Notes: generated by a model not told the origin, from the letters alone. A stretch of DNA of 64,000 bases from Tolypeutes matacus (GCA_026826555.1 JAKSZT010004976.1:7234900-7298899), one strand, 5' to 3'. Shown: positions 33,176 through 45,180, numbered from the stretch's first letter. A program made the numbers and translations.

Positions 33176-33595
33176 TCACAGTTGACCAGGGCTGCTAAGA
33201 CAAACACTACTGAGTGGTTGGCTTAAATGATAGGGATTTATTGGCTCACCATTCTGGAGGCTAGAAGTCCAAACATCAAGGGATCAGCCCTGCTTTCTCG
33301 GAAGTCTGTAGTGTCCTGGTGGTAACTCCATGACTCCATGACTCAGTCTCTTGCCTCCATCACATGGCCCTCTGTCTCCTGTCTTCTCCTTCCTCCTACT
33401 CCTGTGTCCGAATTTCTCTGCTTACGAGGACACCACCATATTGGATTAAGGCCCACTCTGATTCAGTTTGGCCTCACCTTAACTAACACCATCTTCAAAT
33501 GGTGTTACATTATTTACAAATGGGTTCACATCCATAGGACTGGGAGTTAGGACTTGAACTTGTCTTTGAGGGGTCACGACTCAACCCCCGTCAGC
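33176..33595 (-). mobile_element. MLT1/MST-type MaLR LTR, antisense
   Basis: 'gaccagggctgctaagacaa', 'tggcttaaatgatagggatt', 'ctcaccattctggaggctag', 'aagtccaaacatcaagggat', 'cacatggccctctgtctcct', 'gaggacaccaccatattgga' and 'ggggtcacgactcaaccccc' are the antisense MaLR LTR blocks from 3' to 5'. Confidence 0.82.
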
Positions 33596-34949
33596 CAGTG
33601 GGCACACAAGCGGTAAGGGCGAGGGGCCAGGCAGGGCACAGGTGGCATCTGTTTCACGGACGCCCCAGTCACAGAATTGCCGCACCAGGAAGGAAGCCGG
33701 AAGTGACCTCTGTGTAAAGGCTTTAAACTCCATACAAGAAAGGTGCCTGGTAAACAAAAGGCATCCCGATAAAACGATTCTATTTTCCTGACAAGAAGGG
33801 GAGAGCTGGCTGAGAATAAAAGAGAGACCCTCCCAAAAGGTGTGTGCGTCCATCTAGGGCAACTCACAGGAGACTGGGAAGTGCACCTGGAGGCGCGGTT
33901 CATCAGCTCTCGAAGGACAGGCACGAAGACCCCTGAGCTGGGCCTGGGGAGCCAAACCTACTTTGTACTTCAGGGTCATGGGAATGGGGGAAACAGCCCC
34001 AAGGCTGCTTTGCCCTGCAAAGCCCTTTTCCCTTTTGCCTCTTTTCTGTGACACTTCAGGTCCCAGAGGAGTCATCGTGGGAAACAGGGTGGAAATGAAA
34101 GCAGCGCTGAGAGATGACGACAACTCAAGGCAAGAGGGCTGGTGCCCATTGAGGGCATCTGCCCAGCCGTGCCTGAAGCTCACTTGGAAACCAAGAAGAC
34201 TCCACTCGTTCTAATCTTGCTAAGGGAGTCGGAGCCCTTAAAGAAGGTCACCTCCTCAGCAAAACCCAGGCGCTGGTTCTCGTTTCCTCCTCTCATTTCC
34301 CCCTTGCGGCCAGCCCAGCCTCCACGCACCCCCCGAGACTCCTGCTGAGGTGGATCAGAAGGACTTCGCGTCCAGCTGATTTACAGCTCCAGTTGGCGGG
34401 ACTTCACCCCTCAATTTTTGAACCACTAGACATTTTAACGATTGCCTGTTTTTATCTGATCTACGAACCACATCTCAGTGCAAACTGGGAAGCCCTGTCC
34501 TGTCCACTGGCCTCACATTGCTCCAGCGAGGTGCAGGCATGTGATGTTTTTCCCACCTTCCGCCCCGAAGGTGGCCCAGAAAGCCCAGCTCTTACACTGG
34601 TAAACTCCCTTCCTTCGCTTCTTACGTCAGCTCTGGGACCTGCTGACCTTCTCTGTGGCTTCTGAACCTTGGTCTCATGCCTCTCTCTCCACACACACAG
34701 CAAGCTTGCAGAGGTAGGGGCTGCAGCTTCTTCTTTGCTAAAGCCCTCCTTACGCTGGTGCTTCACAAGCACTCATGTGTAGAAGTCAACAAGAGAAATG
34801 TGCACTTGAGGACAGTATTAAATTCTGTAACACGGACGTGGCCCTCCCACCACCCAGACCGTGGAAGTCATTAGCAGGCATAACCTTGGTAATATTCCGA
34901 GCATGGAGCACCATCTTAGGTGTTCATAGTGAGGAAGAGAGGGGGCTCA
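33596..34949. other. unique sequence
   Basis: No repeat family recognised. Several overlapping frames of 60-116 codons on both strands without recognisable domains. Confidence 0.35.
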
Positions 34950-35075
34950 GCACCTCTTAGAGGAAGAATCCACACCCCCCAAGAGGCTGAAGGGTTTGCC
35001 CCTGGCCATACAGAGGGTATGGGGCTATAAGCCCAGGGTTTCTTTACAAACCTAGTCTCCTTCCAGAATATTCTG
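34950..35075 (-). mobile_element. MIR, antisense, partial
   Basis: 'gaggctgaagggtttgcccc' and 'tggccatacagagggtatgg' resemble the reversed MIR 'gaggttaagtaacttgcccaaggtcacacagctagtaagtgg'. Confidence 0.5.
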
Positions 35076-35811
35076 TCTCATTTCTATTTGGTGCCAGATG
35101 AAAAACCCTTCAAGTGTCCACTTCCTACCTTGCACCTGAGGGTCGGGTCTCTGACACCCCAGTCCTGCCTGATGAGCCCACTGGGAACATGGGACATGGC
35201 CAGGCCACAGTGCACAGCCTCCTGCCCTCTTCTCATGAACACAATTCTAGTCTGGTGGAAAAGAGGGGAAGATGACAGGTGTGCATGGCCCAGAGGAAGC
35301 CTGCTGGAATCAGGTGTGTGAGTGCATCGGTGGGTCTGAATACTGCACCAACAGAAGATCCTCGCTTTGCAAAAAAAAGAGAGAGTGAGAAAGAGTCGGG
35401 GCAGAATGTGGGTGACCCAGAAGCAGGTGACCTGTTCACCAACAGCCTGGCTCCATGACCCATCGGATGAGAGCGCATCTCTTTTTATATGCACTTTTTA
35501 TATGTGCAGTGTTTGACCAGAAGCCAAAGCAGGCAATTAATGTTTTTCGATGACAGGGTGAGATTGCAGATCTGTGCGTTGCAGAACAGAGTAGAAGTCA
35601 CACATGTGAAACGTCAGGCCTCCAGCCCACAGTTGGTAACCCAGGCCCAGACACACTGACAGGCCAGGGCCTGGTAAACACGGAGGTGTGCTCTTACAAG
35701 CCTTTGCTGACTCTCCTACTGGGAGGCTTGGGGATGGGCATGACACAGACGTGGCAAGAGGACTGGGCTGCATGCAAGTTTATGTTGAATATATGTTTCT
35801 ACAATTTCATT
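35076..35811. other. unique sequence
   Basis: No gene recognised. The 136-codon minus frame at 35084-35494 is without known domains. Confidence 0.3.
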
Positions 35812-36302
35812 TAAAAAGAGCAACTAAAGAGACAATGACAATTAAATGTAAAATGTGATCTTTGTCTGAATCTATTAATGGAGGAGAAAATTCCCAAAAG
35901 GACATCATTTTGTGGGCATTTGAAAAATCCAAAATATAGACTGTATGCTTTATAGCAACATTAAATTTCTTGAACTTGATAATTGTACTTAAGGTGTTAC
36001 ATAAGTGGATATCCTTGTTCTTAGGAAATGTAAATGGAAGTATTATGTGTTCAGGGAACATGATGTATACAATTTACTCTCAAATGTTTAGAAGATAGAT
36101 GGATAAATAGATGGTAGATAGGTGGGCAGATAGATAAGAAAGAGAGAGGGACGGAGAGAGGGAGGAAGGAAGGAAGGTAGGTCAAATGTGGCACAATGTT
36201 AAAATCGGTGGATATGAGTATGTCTGTTGGGGTTCTCTGTATGGGTTTTGTATTATTTTTATAACTGTCCTATAAGTGTGAAATAATTTCAAAATAAAAA
36301 CC
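35812..36302 (+). mobile_element. L1M 3' end with internal simple repeat
   Basis: 'aacattaaatttcttgaact', 'tgataattgtacttaaggtg', 'ccttgttcttaggaaatgta', 'tatacaatttactctcaaat', 'caaatgtggcacaatgttaa' and 'gaaataatttcaaaataaaa' trace an L1M 3'UTR to its polyadenylation end. A GATA/GGAA-rich microsatellite (about 36090-36180) replaces the usual short repeat inside it. Confidence 0.82.
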
Positions 36303-37278
36303 TTAAGGGGGAACAAGAACCTTGCCACAGCCACGCCCTTCAGCCCTACAGATGAAGAAATCCTCACCAGGCAGGCTGACTCTGTCTCGAGGCCAGAATA
36401 CCAGGAAAGATGTTCTAGAACTGGATCAGGCAACAATTGCCTCTTTCCTCCAACCCTCCTCTGAAAACACTGGCCCACAGAGGGACACCTGTCTGCAGCC
36501 CCGTGACCCTGCAACAAAACAACATATAAACGTTGGGGAGAGAGAACTTCTAAAGGGTTTGTTTTCCATCAACAGTACCCCAGGTTCACAAACATGAGCT
36601 TGATGAGCGAAGAGAGCAAGTGGTCCAGGAATCACATCAGGGATGCGCGCAGAAGGCAGCCTCCCTGCAGCCCTATTACGTTCCAGGCCAGTCTATGGTA
36701 TGCAGCACTGCCCTCTCCCTTTGCCCTGCCTTTAAAATTTATCCTCTCCAGGGACAGGTGGCACAATAAGTCTCTAAAACCCCAGAAGGATTAATTTGTC
36801 GATGTGGTATCACCCTGTTCCTAGCTTGAAAAGGGCAGAAAAGGTTCATGGCTCATGAGAAACTCACCATGTCAGGGTCACTCCTCGAGCCAACTCTGAA
36901 AGCAACAGCTGTCACCTGTCCACCGGGGATGAACGGCCAGAATCCTCTGACAACAGCACACTTCAGTTCTTAGTTCAATCTCATAATCAGCCTTGCTAAG
37001 TCACCTAAGAAAAGAAAGTTCTGGGAGAAGGCAGGTTCGGGCCACTGAGTTGAAATAGGCCACTTGTCCTGTACAAGGCTTGATCCCAGACTTGTTCTGG
37101 TACTGGGGCCATGTCATTACTGCCCAGGTGTAGAGCTCTGGGGCAAACGGGGCAAAGGCAGCAGCCACCCCATTTCTCGTCCTCAGAGGGCTGTAATGTA
37201 ATCCCACCACTGAGCACAAAACAACATTTGGAAACACCCTTGGTTTCATTTTGCCTCCCTTCCTGGGGAAGGAGGGGC
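36303..37278. other. unique sequence
   Basis: No repeat or gene recognised. Confidence 0.3.
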
Positions 37279-37299
37279 AATAAAAAAAAAAAAAAAAAA
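37279..37299 (+). other. AATAAA merged with A18 run
   Basis: 'ggggcaataaa' runs directly into A18. It may be the tail of an old retroposon, but no matching TSD was seen against the right flank 'gcaggtaatgaacg' and the upstream 250 bp is unassigned. Confidence 0.3.
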
Positions 37300-38651
37300 G
37301 CAGGTAATGAACGAGGCAAAGAGGAAAGGAGGAATAAAAGAAAAAGCTTGGACACTCTTCCTGCTTTCCCTTATCTTTAATTTTGGGTCCGGACCCTGCT
37401 AGCTGTGCAAAGTACAAGGGGAAACCTCGCCAGAGAATGACAGAGTCTGCCAGGTAAGAGTACCAGGAAAACCTAAAAGGCCAGGCGTTGGCAGCTCAGC
37501 GAGGCACGGGGCAGTCAGCGGTGATGGCCAATACCCGCAGTTCCTCAGCAGGGAACACAGCCGGCCACCGAGCTCTGAAACTTTCAGCCATAGCAGAAGC
37601 ACATGGCGACGCCCTAGTTTCATTCAGGTACTGAAATAAAACTTCTTACGAGCCCAAAGCCCTTCTCCATCACCCTTGTCAACATAAAGTCTGGACCAAG
37701 ACATTTGCAGAAAAGAAAATATCTGGGGCAACAGTCTAGCAAATAGCAAAATAAAGTGTACAATGTATCCCGCTGGGGTTTTAAAAATCCTTGTGAATTG
37801 AGTAAGAAGAGGTTGGAAAGGTGCGCCCTCCCATCCTCCCTCTTCATACAGGTTGTCTTTGTAGGGGAGAGTTGAAGGAGGTGAAGTGTCAGTGAAGAAG
37901 GAGTCTATGTAGTTCAATACTGTTGGGATTTTCCGGGGTAAGTATGTACTCTCAAATGACTCATAATTGAAAAGAGTCAAAGATATAAATATACAAGCTA
38001 TATGCATTGAAGCTCTTCTACCTTCCGTGCCACTGGAGGCTTCACATGGTTTCCTGGAATGTCTTTCCTTACAGATTTGTCTGCACCTTAGGGAGCCACT
38101 GACATCCAGCTCGTCTGCAAGGCCATTCTAGGTGCTTCCCTAAAGGGAACACAAATCCCTGTGCCGTATGCTCTTGAAGGACTTCTCTAGTACAATGGGC
38201 TGAGGGGCACCCATTGCTACTTAAAAATAAAGGAGTCACCTTAATAAATTAATCAAGTGCCATTTTGGGCTCAAATGGCAAATTTCCATCCTGATGGTGT
38301 GCTACCTCTGAATTTATTCTTCCTATACAGGCTCACTTCCATTCAAGATTTCCAGTTTTTGAAACATGGGTTAGAACAAGAGCAGGAAATGCATGTAAAA
38401 TTACTCATTACTCATGATAATTGAGGGGGAAAAAATCTTCATCCTTTAAATGGAATGCAGACAACCATGTTCTTCTATGGACCAAGGATTACCTTGGGCA
38501 ATTTAACAGTATTTCTTGTGTATAATCCTTTTGAAAGATACATTCGAATTAGTGCCAGATGCAATCGCTATGAAATGAACGCTGCGCTGCCAAGGTGAAA
38601 GAAGGGAGTTATACCCCGTTGCTAATGTACAACAGGTGTAATGGAGTCATT
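37300..38651. other. unique sequence
   Basis: No gene recognised. Minus frames at 37001-37417 and 37624-38007 have no identifiable domain. Confidence 0.3.
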
Positions 38652-38665
38652 GTCTCCATGGCAAC
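38652..38665. promoter_or_regulatory. RFX X-box-like palindrome
   Basis: GTCTCC-AT-GGCAAC fits the RFX-type X-box GTNRCC-N0-3-RGYAAC except for T at the fourth base. The surrounding 38540-38700 sequence is repeat-free. Inference only. Confidence 0.3.
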
Positions 38666-38734
38666 CTCAGATGAGGCCCATCCTCCTCCAGGCGTGACAT
38701 TTTATCATTCATTTTCCTTTGGGGACACGTGTCG
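38666..38734. other. unique sequence
   Basis: Short spacer. Confidence 0.3.
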
Positions 38735-38965
38735 ACTCAGAAGCCACCTCCTCCTGGAAGCCCTCCTTTGCTCCCCACCCACCTCCTTCCCGTCCTGACG
38801 CTCCCTGGGCCCCGGCTGGACGCCTGGCATCCAAACATTCAGCAGTGTTTGTGGCGCTGTAAGGAAGTGGCTCTCCCCTCTATCCCCAGAGAGTTCCTTG
38901 AGGGCTGAAATTGTGTCCTTTTTTATCTCCTCCCCACAGGTGCCTGGAACAGCATCATTGCTCAA
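38735..38965 (+). mobile_element. L2 3' end
   Basis: 'ctcctcctggaagccctcct', 'gagttccttgagggctgaaa', 'ttgtgtccttttttatctcc' and 'ccacaggtgcctggaacagc' follow the L2 ORF2 end and 3'UTR. Confidence 0.7.
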
Positions 38966-39914
38966 AGAACTTGGGAGAACTTTGTTAGGTGAAGCCGAGT
39001 TCAGTGTTTTCGCCTCCTGCTGGGCTTCCTGTGTATGGCCAGGGGCTGGGGGCAACCACTGCATGGTAAGGAATGCCAGGGGATCCTGTGGGCCCCACGT
39101 GACCCACTGGAAGCCCACTGGTCCTCCTGCAGCCGACGGCACTTGAACGTGGGATAGAGGCTTGTGCACAAAGTCCTGGGGTCGAGTCCACATGAAGGTG
39201 CGTGCAGCTCAAATGCACAGCCCCCTTCACCCTCTGTGCCCTAAGCTGTGCTTCTCCTTTGAAAAATATAGAGAAAAGAAGAGGACAAATTATAGTGAGA
39301 GAAAGAATTTTTTAAAAACCAGAGAAGCTCCAGGAAAGCAAATAAACACACTTTAGAAAGAGCTCAATAAAAAGCATCTCAGCATTTCCCATTTTCTCCA
39401 GAAGGTTTAAAGCCACTCTGGCTGTCCTCGGCAGGGGTTTCTGACCTCCCCCCACCCCCCCGGGAAAAGTTGAACACCGCTAAACAGACAGGTAGTAGTG
39501 CAAGAAGAGTGGGGCGTGCCGATGCACAACATCTGGAAAGTATGACGCCAGCACCAGGTTATGTAACCGAAACGGAACACAGCCTTGCATGCTGTTCCTG
39601 CTTTTGCTACCCATGGGATTGCAAAACAGGCAGCTGTCATCCCTAGCAAGGGCTTTGGGCTGCAGACATCCAGGCATGCAGGAGAGCGGCAGAAGCAGTC
39701 AGTTTACTCCCCAGTCCTGAGCACCCCTAACCTTCCACTGACCTGGCCTGACCCAGAGAGGAGAGAGACTGTTCTCACCAAATTCCTGCCCTGCAGTCTC
39801 GCTCCTCTTTTCTCAAGCTCTCTTGCGGAGTCTGATAGTGACTTTTATTTCATACACGATATTTTAAAAAGGAAGAGGGGATTAGTATTAACTGAGTTAG
39901 GCCAGCCCAGCATG
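38966..39914. other. unique sequence
   Basis: No gene or repeat recognised. C-run at about 39450-39461. Confidence 0.3.
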
Positions 39915-40075
39915 TATCAAACTCTTGACTTGCACGTGAATCTCCTGGGAACTTGCTGGAATGCACATTCAGAGGCAGGAGGCCTGGGTGGGGCCTGAGA
40001 TTATGCATTTCTAACAAGCTGCCAGTGATGCAGTTGTCTCTGGTCCCCAGAGAGGGCTCTGAGTAGCAAGAGTTT
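39915..40075 (+). mobile_element. MER5A-type hAT element
   Basis: 'cttgcacgtgaatctcctgg', 'gggtggggcctgagattatg', 'gcatttctaacaagctgcca', 'gtgatgcagttgtctctggt' and 'ctctgagtagcaagag' follow MER5A to its 3' end. Confidence 0.75.
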
Positions 40076-40609
40076 AGAATATGGTGGAAAGAGGTATGAA
40101 GGGGCAGTGTGGAAGCAAGAGTCCATCTGTTCAAGACAAACTGAAAACTCGGTGATTGGATGCTGAGACCCCTAGATCAGGTAGCCCGGGCAGGTGGAAG
40201 CTCTACATGCCAGTTCCCCCAGGGCCGCCTCCCAGGTAGAACCTGGCTGCACTCAGGGCCTCGGGGCCATCTGGGCTTTCCCTCCTGGTGGTGTCAGGAT
40301 GCTGGTGTCAGATGCTGATAGTAGACAGAGCTCCATGCTCTGCCGCCCTGGCCCAGCCCAAAGACCAAGTTGTCCCAGGGTCCCCCGGGGCAGGAAGCCC
40401 ATCTCTCCTAGGCACCACATGGGAGTCCCCTGTCTACATCCTCAAGATGTTGTGCTTGTAGATGGCTGAGAAACAAAGCGATAGATCAAATTAACCTAGC
40501 TACACAGAAAAGAATCCAGTCAACTTTCAGCTGTCCATTGCTCATGAGCCTTGGGAGCCTGCCCCTTTCCAGAAAGCTGGAGGTCTTGACCAACTCAAGT
40601 TGGCATATT
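40076..40609. other. unique sequence
   Basis: Unassigned. Confidence 0.3.
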
Positions 40610-40770
40610 GAGGGAGGTTCCAGGCCAGTGCTTATGACTCACCCAGGATCTTGGTAATATGCAGCTTGTGCTGCAGGAGGTCTAGGTGAGAGTCTGCATT
40701 TCTAACAAGTTCCCAGGAGATTCTGATGCTGTTGGTCCCCGGGGCCCCACTTTGAGTAGCAGAGGACACA
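40610..40770 (+). mobile_element. MER5A-type hAT element
   Basis: 'tgactcacccaggatcttgg', 'ctgcatttctaacaagttcc', 'caggagattctgatgctgtt' and 'ggccccactttgagtagcag' follow MER5A. It is the second copy within 700 bp in the same orientation. Confidence 0.78.
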
Positions 40771-40789
40771 AGAATGTGCTGGCCAGATG

Positions 40790-41095
40790 GCTAGGCACTT
40801 ACCATGCATTAGTTAACCTCACATACTAGGAATGACTTCCTATGCATTAGTTAGCCTCACGTACTAGGAATGACTTACTATGCATTAGTTAACCTCACAT
40901 ACTAGGAATGACTTCCTAAGCATTAGTTAGCCTCACGTACTAGGAATGAATTCCTATGCATTAGTTAGCCTCACGTACTAGGAATGCCATCGGGCCAAGC
41001 ACAGACCCTCCACCTCACGGGTGAGAAAGCTGGTACCCAATGAGGTGAGGAAACCTGATCATACTCTGCAGGTAGAAAATAGGAGGGTCCTGATT
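40790..41095 (-). mobile_element. MIR, antisense, expanded by a minisatellite
   Basis: Left flank 'gctaggcacttaccatgcat' matches the reversed MIR 3' region. Right flank 'cacctcacgggtgagaaagc' and 'tgaggtgaggaaacctgatc' match the reversed core. Between them the MIR 'catgcattagttaacctcac' stretch has been tandemly amplified. Confidence 0.6.
40803..40989 (+). repeat. five-copy 38-bp minisatellite
   Basis: Units start at 40803, 40841, 40879, 40917 and 40955, exactly 38 bp apart. Each has 'atgcattag' (unit 4 'aagcattag'), 'cctcac', 'tactaggaatg'. Units 1 and 3 read 'ttaacctcacat'. Units 2, 4 and 5 read 'ttagcctcacgt'. Confidence 0.95.
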
Positions 41096-41424
41096 TTAAG
41101 TCTGATTTGCCACACACCAAAGTATGTGTTCTATTTCCGGTATTTGAAGAAATCTTAGAAGATCAGAGGCTGCAAAGCTTTTAAAGGCAAACCTAGGAGG
41201 TAGTAAAGGTGGCAGCAGACTTGGTGACATGAGATTATAGGATGGCACAGTAGCGTGTGTCCTCAGCAAAGTGACGGCCTCAATTTATCATGTTAAAGGC
41301 GAATTCAGAGTCAGTGGATTATGTCTCAGAAGGCAAAAATGTGTAGAATTTACTTGAGAAAGTTATCAATCAAAATGCTTATCATCTTTTTAAACAGTCT
41401 GGCACATGCAGGGATGTTTCATTG
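41096..41424. other. unique sequence
   Basis: Unassigned. Confidence 0.3.
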
Positions 41425-41510
41425 GGTTCATTCAACCACATTCAACAAACATTTTTCGAGTTCCTAGACATACAAGGCACTGTGCTATCAGCAGAAGCCA
41501 CTTACGCGGA
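41425..41510 (-). mobile_element. L2 3'-end fragment, antisense
   Basis: 'cattcaacaaacatttttcg', 'agttcctagacatacaaggc' and 'actgtgctatcagca' match reversed L2 ('attcaacaaatatttattgagcacctactatgtgccaggcactg'). Confidence 0.65.
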
Positions 41511-43384
41511 AACGATTTCTCGAAGATGCCAGATAATTGAGCTACTTAAGTCATAATGCAGCCTCCTCGACAATGAAATAGAGTTCTTAGTATTTCTCCA
41601 TTTAGTGTTCCAAAAGACACAGCTGATTTCAGACACTTTAATAAAAAAAAAAAATTGCTCAATAAAAGTTTGCAGAGCACATCAAGTATAAAATCTATCC
41701 TGATAAGCCCTCAACTAAATACATGTGAAAAGGACACAGGCTCGGCTGTGATTTAGCTGCAAACACCTGCTTTGGGAAGATACCAAAGACGTTACCTCCC
41801 TCCAGCTACTGCTCTGGGGACTATAGGTGGACTCCTAAGTTTAATTCCTGGGCTCTCAAGACAAACTGAGTAACAAAATAAAAATTGTCTTGAGTCTTTT
41901 GCAATTTCAAAACAAACCACTCTCGGTTGAAGTGGGAGCTTTCTTTTTGCAAGGGTTATTTGTGCAATATTTACAGCCGTGAAGTTGAGGAAACAAAAAG
42001 CCAAGGAACTGGTAGCATCGAGGTTGGCCAATGCACTCCCAGAATGCCCCTTTTCTATAAAAGCACCTCTTTATTAGTCCATTAGAAAACCTCACAGCAT
42101 TAAAGGTATGAAGTCAAATATGCTTAATATGATACATCCTCAATTCAAACAATGGTCCAGTTGAAAGGCAAAGGGATTCCCATACTGCTTGTCCACCAGG
42201 ACCTCTGTGCTGTATTGATATAGCACAATAAAGGCAAATAGAGGAAACATTTCATTTTCAAAACTTCCATGCATTCAGTAAGATCAGGCACGAGAAAGAG
42301 GGAAATATTCCTGTGCTGAGTTGGGTTAATAAGCAAGCCAGCACCTGCTTGGTCTCCATCTTAGGTGGAAGGCTGGTTCAGAGGCTCCTTACGGCACTAA
42401 GGATGTGCCTCTCAAATCTGAACTAGCGCCCAGGAGATGTTTCAGAGGACCACAACCTGGCTTTGCAAATAGCTGTTAGCGTGTCATGAATAAACTGCAC
42501 GATGTTTAACATAATCCACATTCACCTGGATTGGCATTTCCCTAAGATGTATTTTGCAGAATTCTAGAGCCCTAAGATGTTAACAGACAGTGTAGAAAAC
42601 AGTTCGTAGAGAAGAGTTCCATTACCCAATTAGTTGGGGAAACCCAGGGAGTTAAACCAATTCAAACAAATTTCTTCCTGCTGTTCTCAGAGGCTTTACT
42701 GGGAAAGTGTCTTAAGTCCTTCTAAAATGATGATCCTTATGTTTCCTAAACTTAGTGGACCTTTCTCAAAAGCCTCTCTCCCAGTTTTGCTTTTAGTTTT
42801 CTTTTTCCCAAACTGAGCCAGATTCTTGCTAAACAGGACACAGTTTAAGCCATGTTGCACCCACTACTCAGGCCGTTGTTTTTATTTGTTTTATCTGAGA
42901 GCAGAGGACATCCTACAGTTGAAGCCAAATCTTCATATGAAGGGTCTGCTCTCCACTACTGACCAGTTCTCATTCTGCCTCGGTGGCCCACCAATGAAGC
43001 TGGGGTCTCCTCGACCTACAGAGAGAGCCATATGCTCTCTGGCCATTCATTCACCAGTGCGCTAAGTGGAGCCGAGGCTGTGCCAAGGCCTACTCGAGGC
43101 AATGAGGAAGGATGGGGGATCATGGGAGACAAAGACCCTATGAGGTTCCACACAGTGATGATTCCTCGGCAAAGTACTTTACCAACAGGACACCTCAGGT
43201 TTTTGCTTCTGTTTCAAGTTCTCTCTCTCCTCATCTACGGAAGCTCTTCATCCACATGAAGACAGATTTTCTGTCTTCTCTTAACAATAAAATCAGTCCA
43301 TGTTAGCACTGGAAAGTGCCTTAAAGATGACCTAGTCTCCTTCCTGCATCCCATATTCAAGAACCTGGGACTCGGAGGCGGCCA
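41511..43384. other. unique sequence
   Basis: No gene or clear repeat. A13 run at about 41642-41654. AT-rich 41.8-42.9 kb lacks recognisable coding content. Confidence 0.35.
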
Positions 43385-43515
43385 GGTGACCACTGATTGG
43401 GCATCGACTGTGTTCCCGGTACTAGACATATTAGGCATGATTACAATAGTGCCTCATTTACTCTTCGTAATAGCCCGTGATGTAGTTCATGATGCCCATT
43501 ATGAGATGACCTAAT
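43385..43515 (-). mobile_element. MIR, antisense, weak
   Basis: 'gggcatcgactgtgttcccg' and 'ctcatttactcttcgtaata' resemble the reversed MIR 3' region. The core is lost. Confidence 0.4.
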
Positions 43516-45084
43516 TTGTCACTGGACAAGCCATGCCCAAAATCCGGTCTGCACCAGCCCAAGTCAGTGCTGTTTCTGCACCAAACTGCCTTTTACATCC
43601 TTCTCCAACCAAAAACCTCACCAGGGCAGAAAAAAGCCTTTGCCAGAGCCCGGGGAAGGCACGGAAGACCTCAAGTTCTTGGACGATCCAGATCTCAATC
43701 AAGGTCAAGGTCAACAAAGGGGCAGCAGAAAGCACCTCCACTGCTACTGAGGCTCTGGAGCAGCTGGCACACGAGACAGTTTTGAGCCCACAAGCCATCC
43801 TGCGCCCTAGGTGGAAACAGCCAAGCAAGGCCAAGAAGAGAGGTGTGAGTGAGAGGAGCACCCCACCCTAGAGCAAGGTGTGGCACCTGCTCTGGGCAGG
43901 CCGTGTAACCCTGGGCAAATCCCTTACCCTCCCTGCAGTCTGCGGTCTGAGATGCCTCAGCTACAAATAATCTGGCTACGCAGGGCGTGGTGAATGCCAA
44001 GAAGGTATTCAAAGAGGCGAGGAACTTGACAGAAGATCCTGAAAATGGCTTTTAGAGTTCTACAGAAAGAGCAACCACCTTCCCACTTTTACTCATAAAA
44101 GAGGCAGTGCTGGAGATTTCCTAAGACAAAGAGGGGAGGGTGAATAACAGAATGGCAAGGAAACTAACGCTGCCAGGGGAGGGGGTTGTAAATGTATCAC
44201 TGCACAGAAAAGGAAGGTGCCACCCGCGAGACACCAGTCGGGCTAACCCCTCTGGGCCTGGGGGTCCATCGTCCCAGGCTTTATTCCCAATGGCAGAGTT
44301 GTTCCTCCTTGGAGAGCCACAAACAGTGCATACAGGTCTTACCTGAACAAATATTCCAAGCAGCCAAAACAGGAAGAGCTCTGTTTAGAAGTACAACTGT
44401 CACTTTGCCTTCCAGAAGGAAAGGGGAAGAAAACCCACAAAATGAACCATCAGACAGGGCCCAAATATCCTAGTCTAAGTTTTCTGGGAGTGGCTTATTT
44501 GAGAAAGGCAGGGCATGGTGGATGCCCAAGAATGAATTTTCCATCACCACCGTCCTTTCCTTTGCAAGTCCATCCTCTCTAAAAGCTCCGTCCTCCTCTG
44601 TTCTTGCTGCTGGCTTAGCATTATGTCCTTGTAAGCTTTTTGGTGGTGGTCATGGTCCTATAAAATGTTTTGCTCTGGGCTTTCAGCTGAGGAATTATCA
44701 GAGTTGTGGTCTTTTAAGAAGGGAGGAAAGCCTGGGAGTCAGTGGCACAGCCTCACAATGTCCTCCGCCATCGGACTGCCAGCCTCAACGTCTTCAGGGC
44801 GGATATCAGACCATCCGAGTGAGCCAGACCATGGGGAAAAGGGGAGGAGAAACAAGCGGAAGATGTTTAAGAAATCCAGGGTATTTTCAGTCTCTCCTAT
44901 CCCAGAGAACCTGCAGGGGGCAGGCAGCCAGGGAATGCTAGCTTGGTCCTCCCCGCGTTGTCCCTGAAGGTGGAGAACTGAAAACACCTGAGCCCTGCAG
45001 CCTTTGATAATAAAACATCCAGGGCTGCCCTAGATTGGGTTCCACGACTTGGCCCTTCCAGGCACAGCATTAGACTCTCCATGT
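43516..45084. other. mostly unique sequence
   Basis: A short MIR-like stretch 'cgtgtaaccctgggcaaatc' at about 43903-43922 (plus). Frames of 80-139 codons (for example 44522-44941 +) carry no recognisable domain. Confidence 0.35.
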
Positions 45085-45180
45085 GGTTTCTGAATTAAGT
45101 AATTATCCGAATGCCCGCCAGAGATGACTGCGCACGAATTATGTAATGGGCACATCTCTGCGCTGAGTGCATCGCCCTTA
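45085..45180. promoter_or_regulatory. candidate conserved non-coding element
   Basis: Repeat-free block with 'aagtaattatccgaatgc', 'gcacgaattatgtaatgggc' and several CpGs retained. Homeodomain ATTA/TAAT cores occur twice. Speculative. Confidence 0.22.

Noticed and set aside
38705..39193. 162-codon minus-strand frame
   Set aside because: Its lower part is antisense to an L2 3' end and the rest has no recognisable domain.
40803..40989. CRISPR-like array
   Set aside because: Units are head to tail with no variable spacers. It is an ordinary minisatellite in mammalian DNA.
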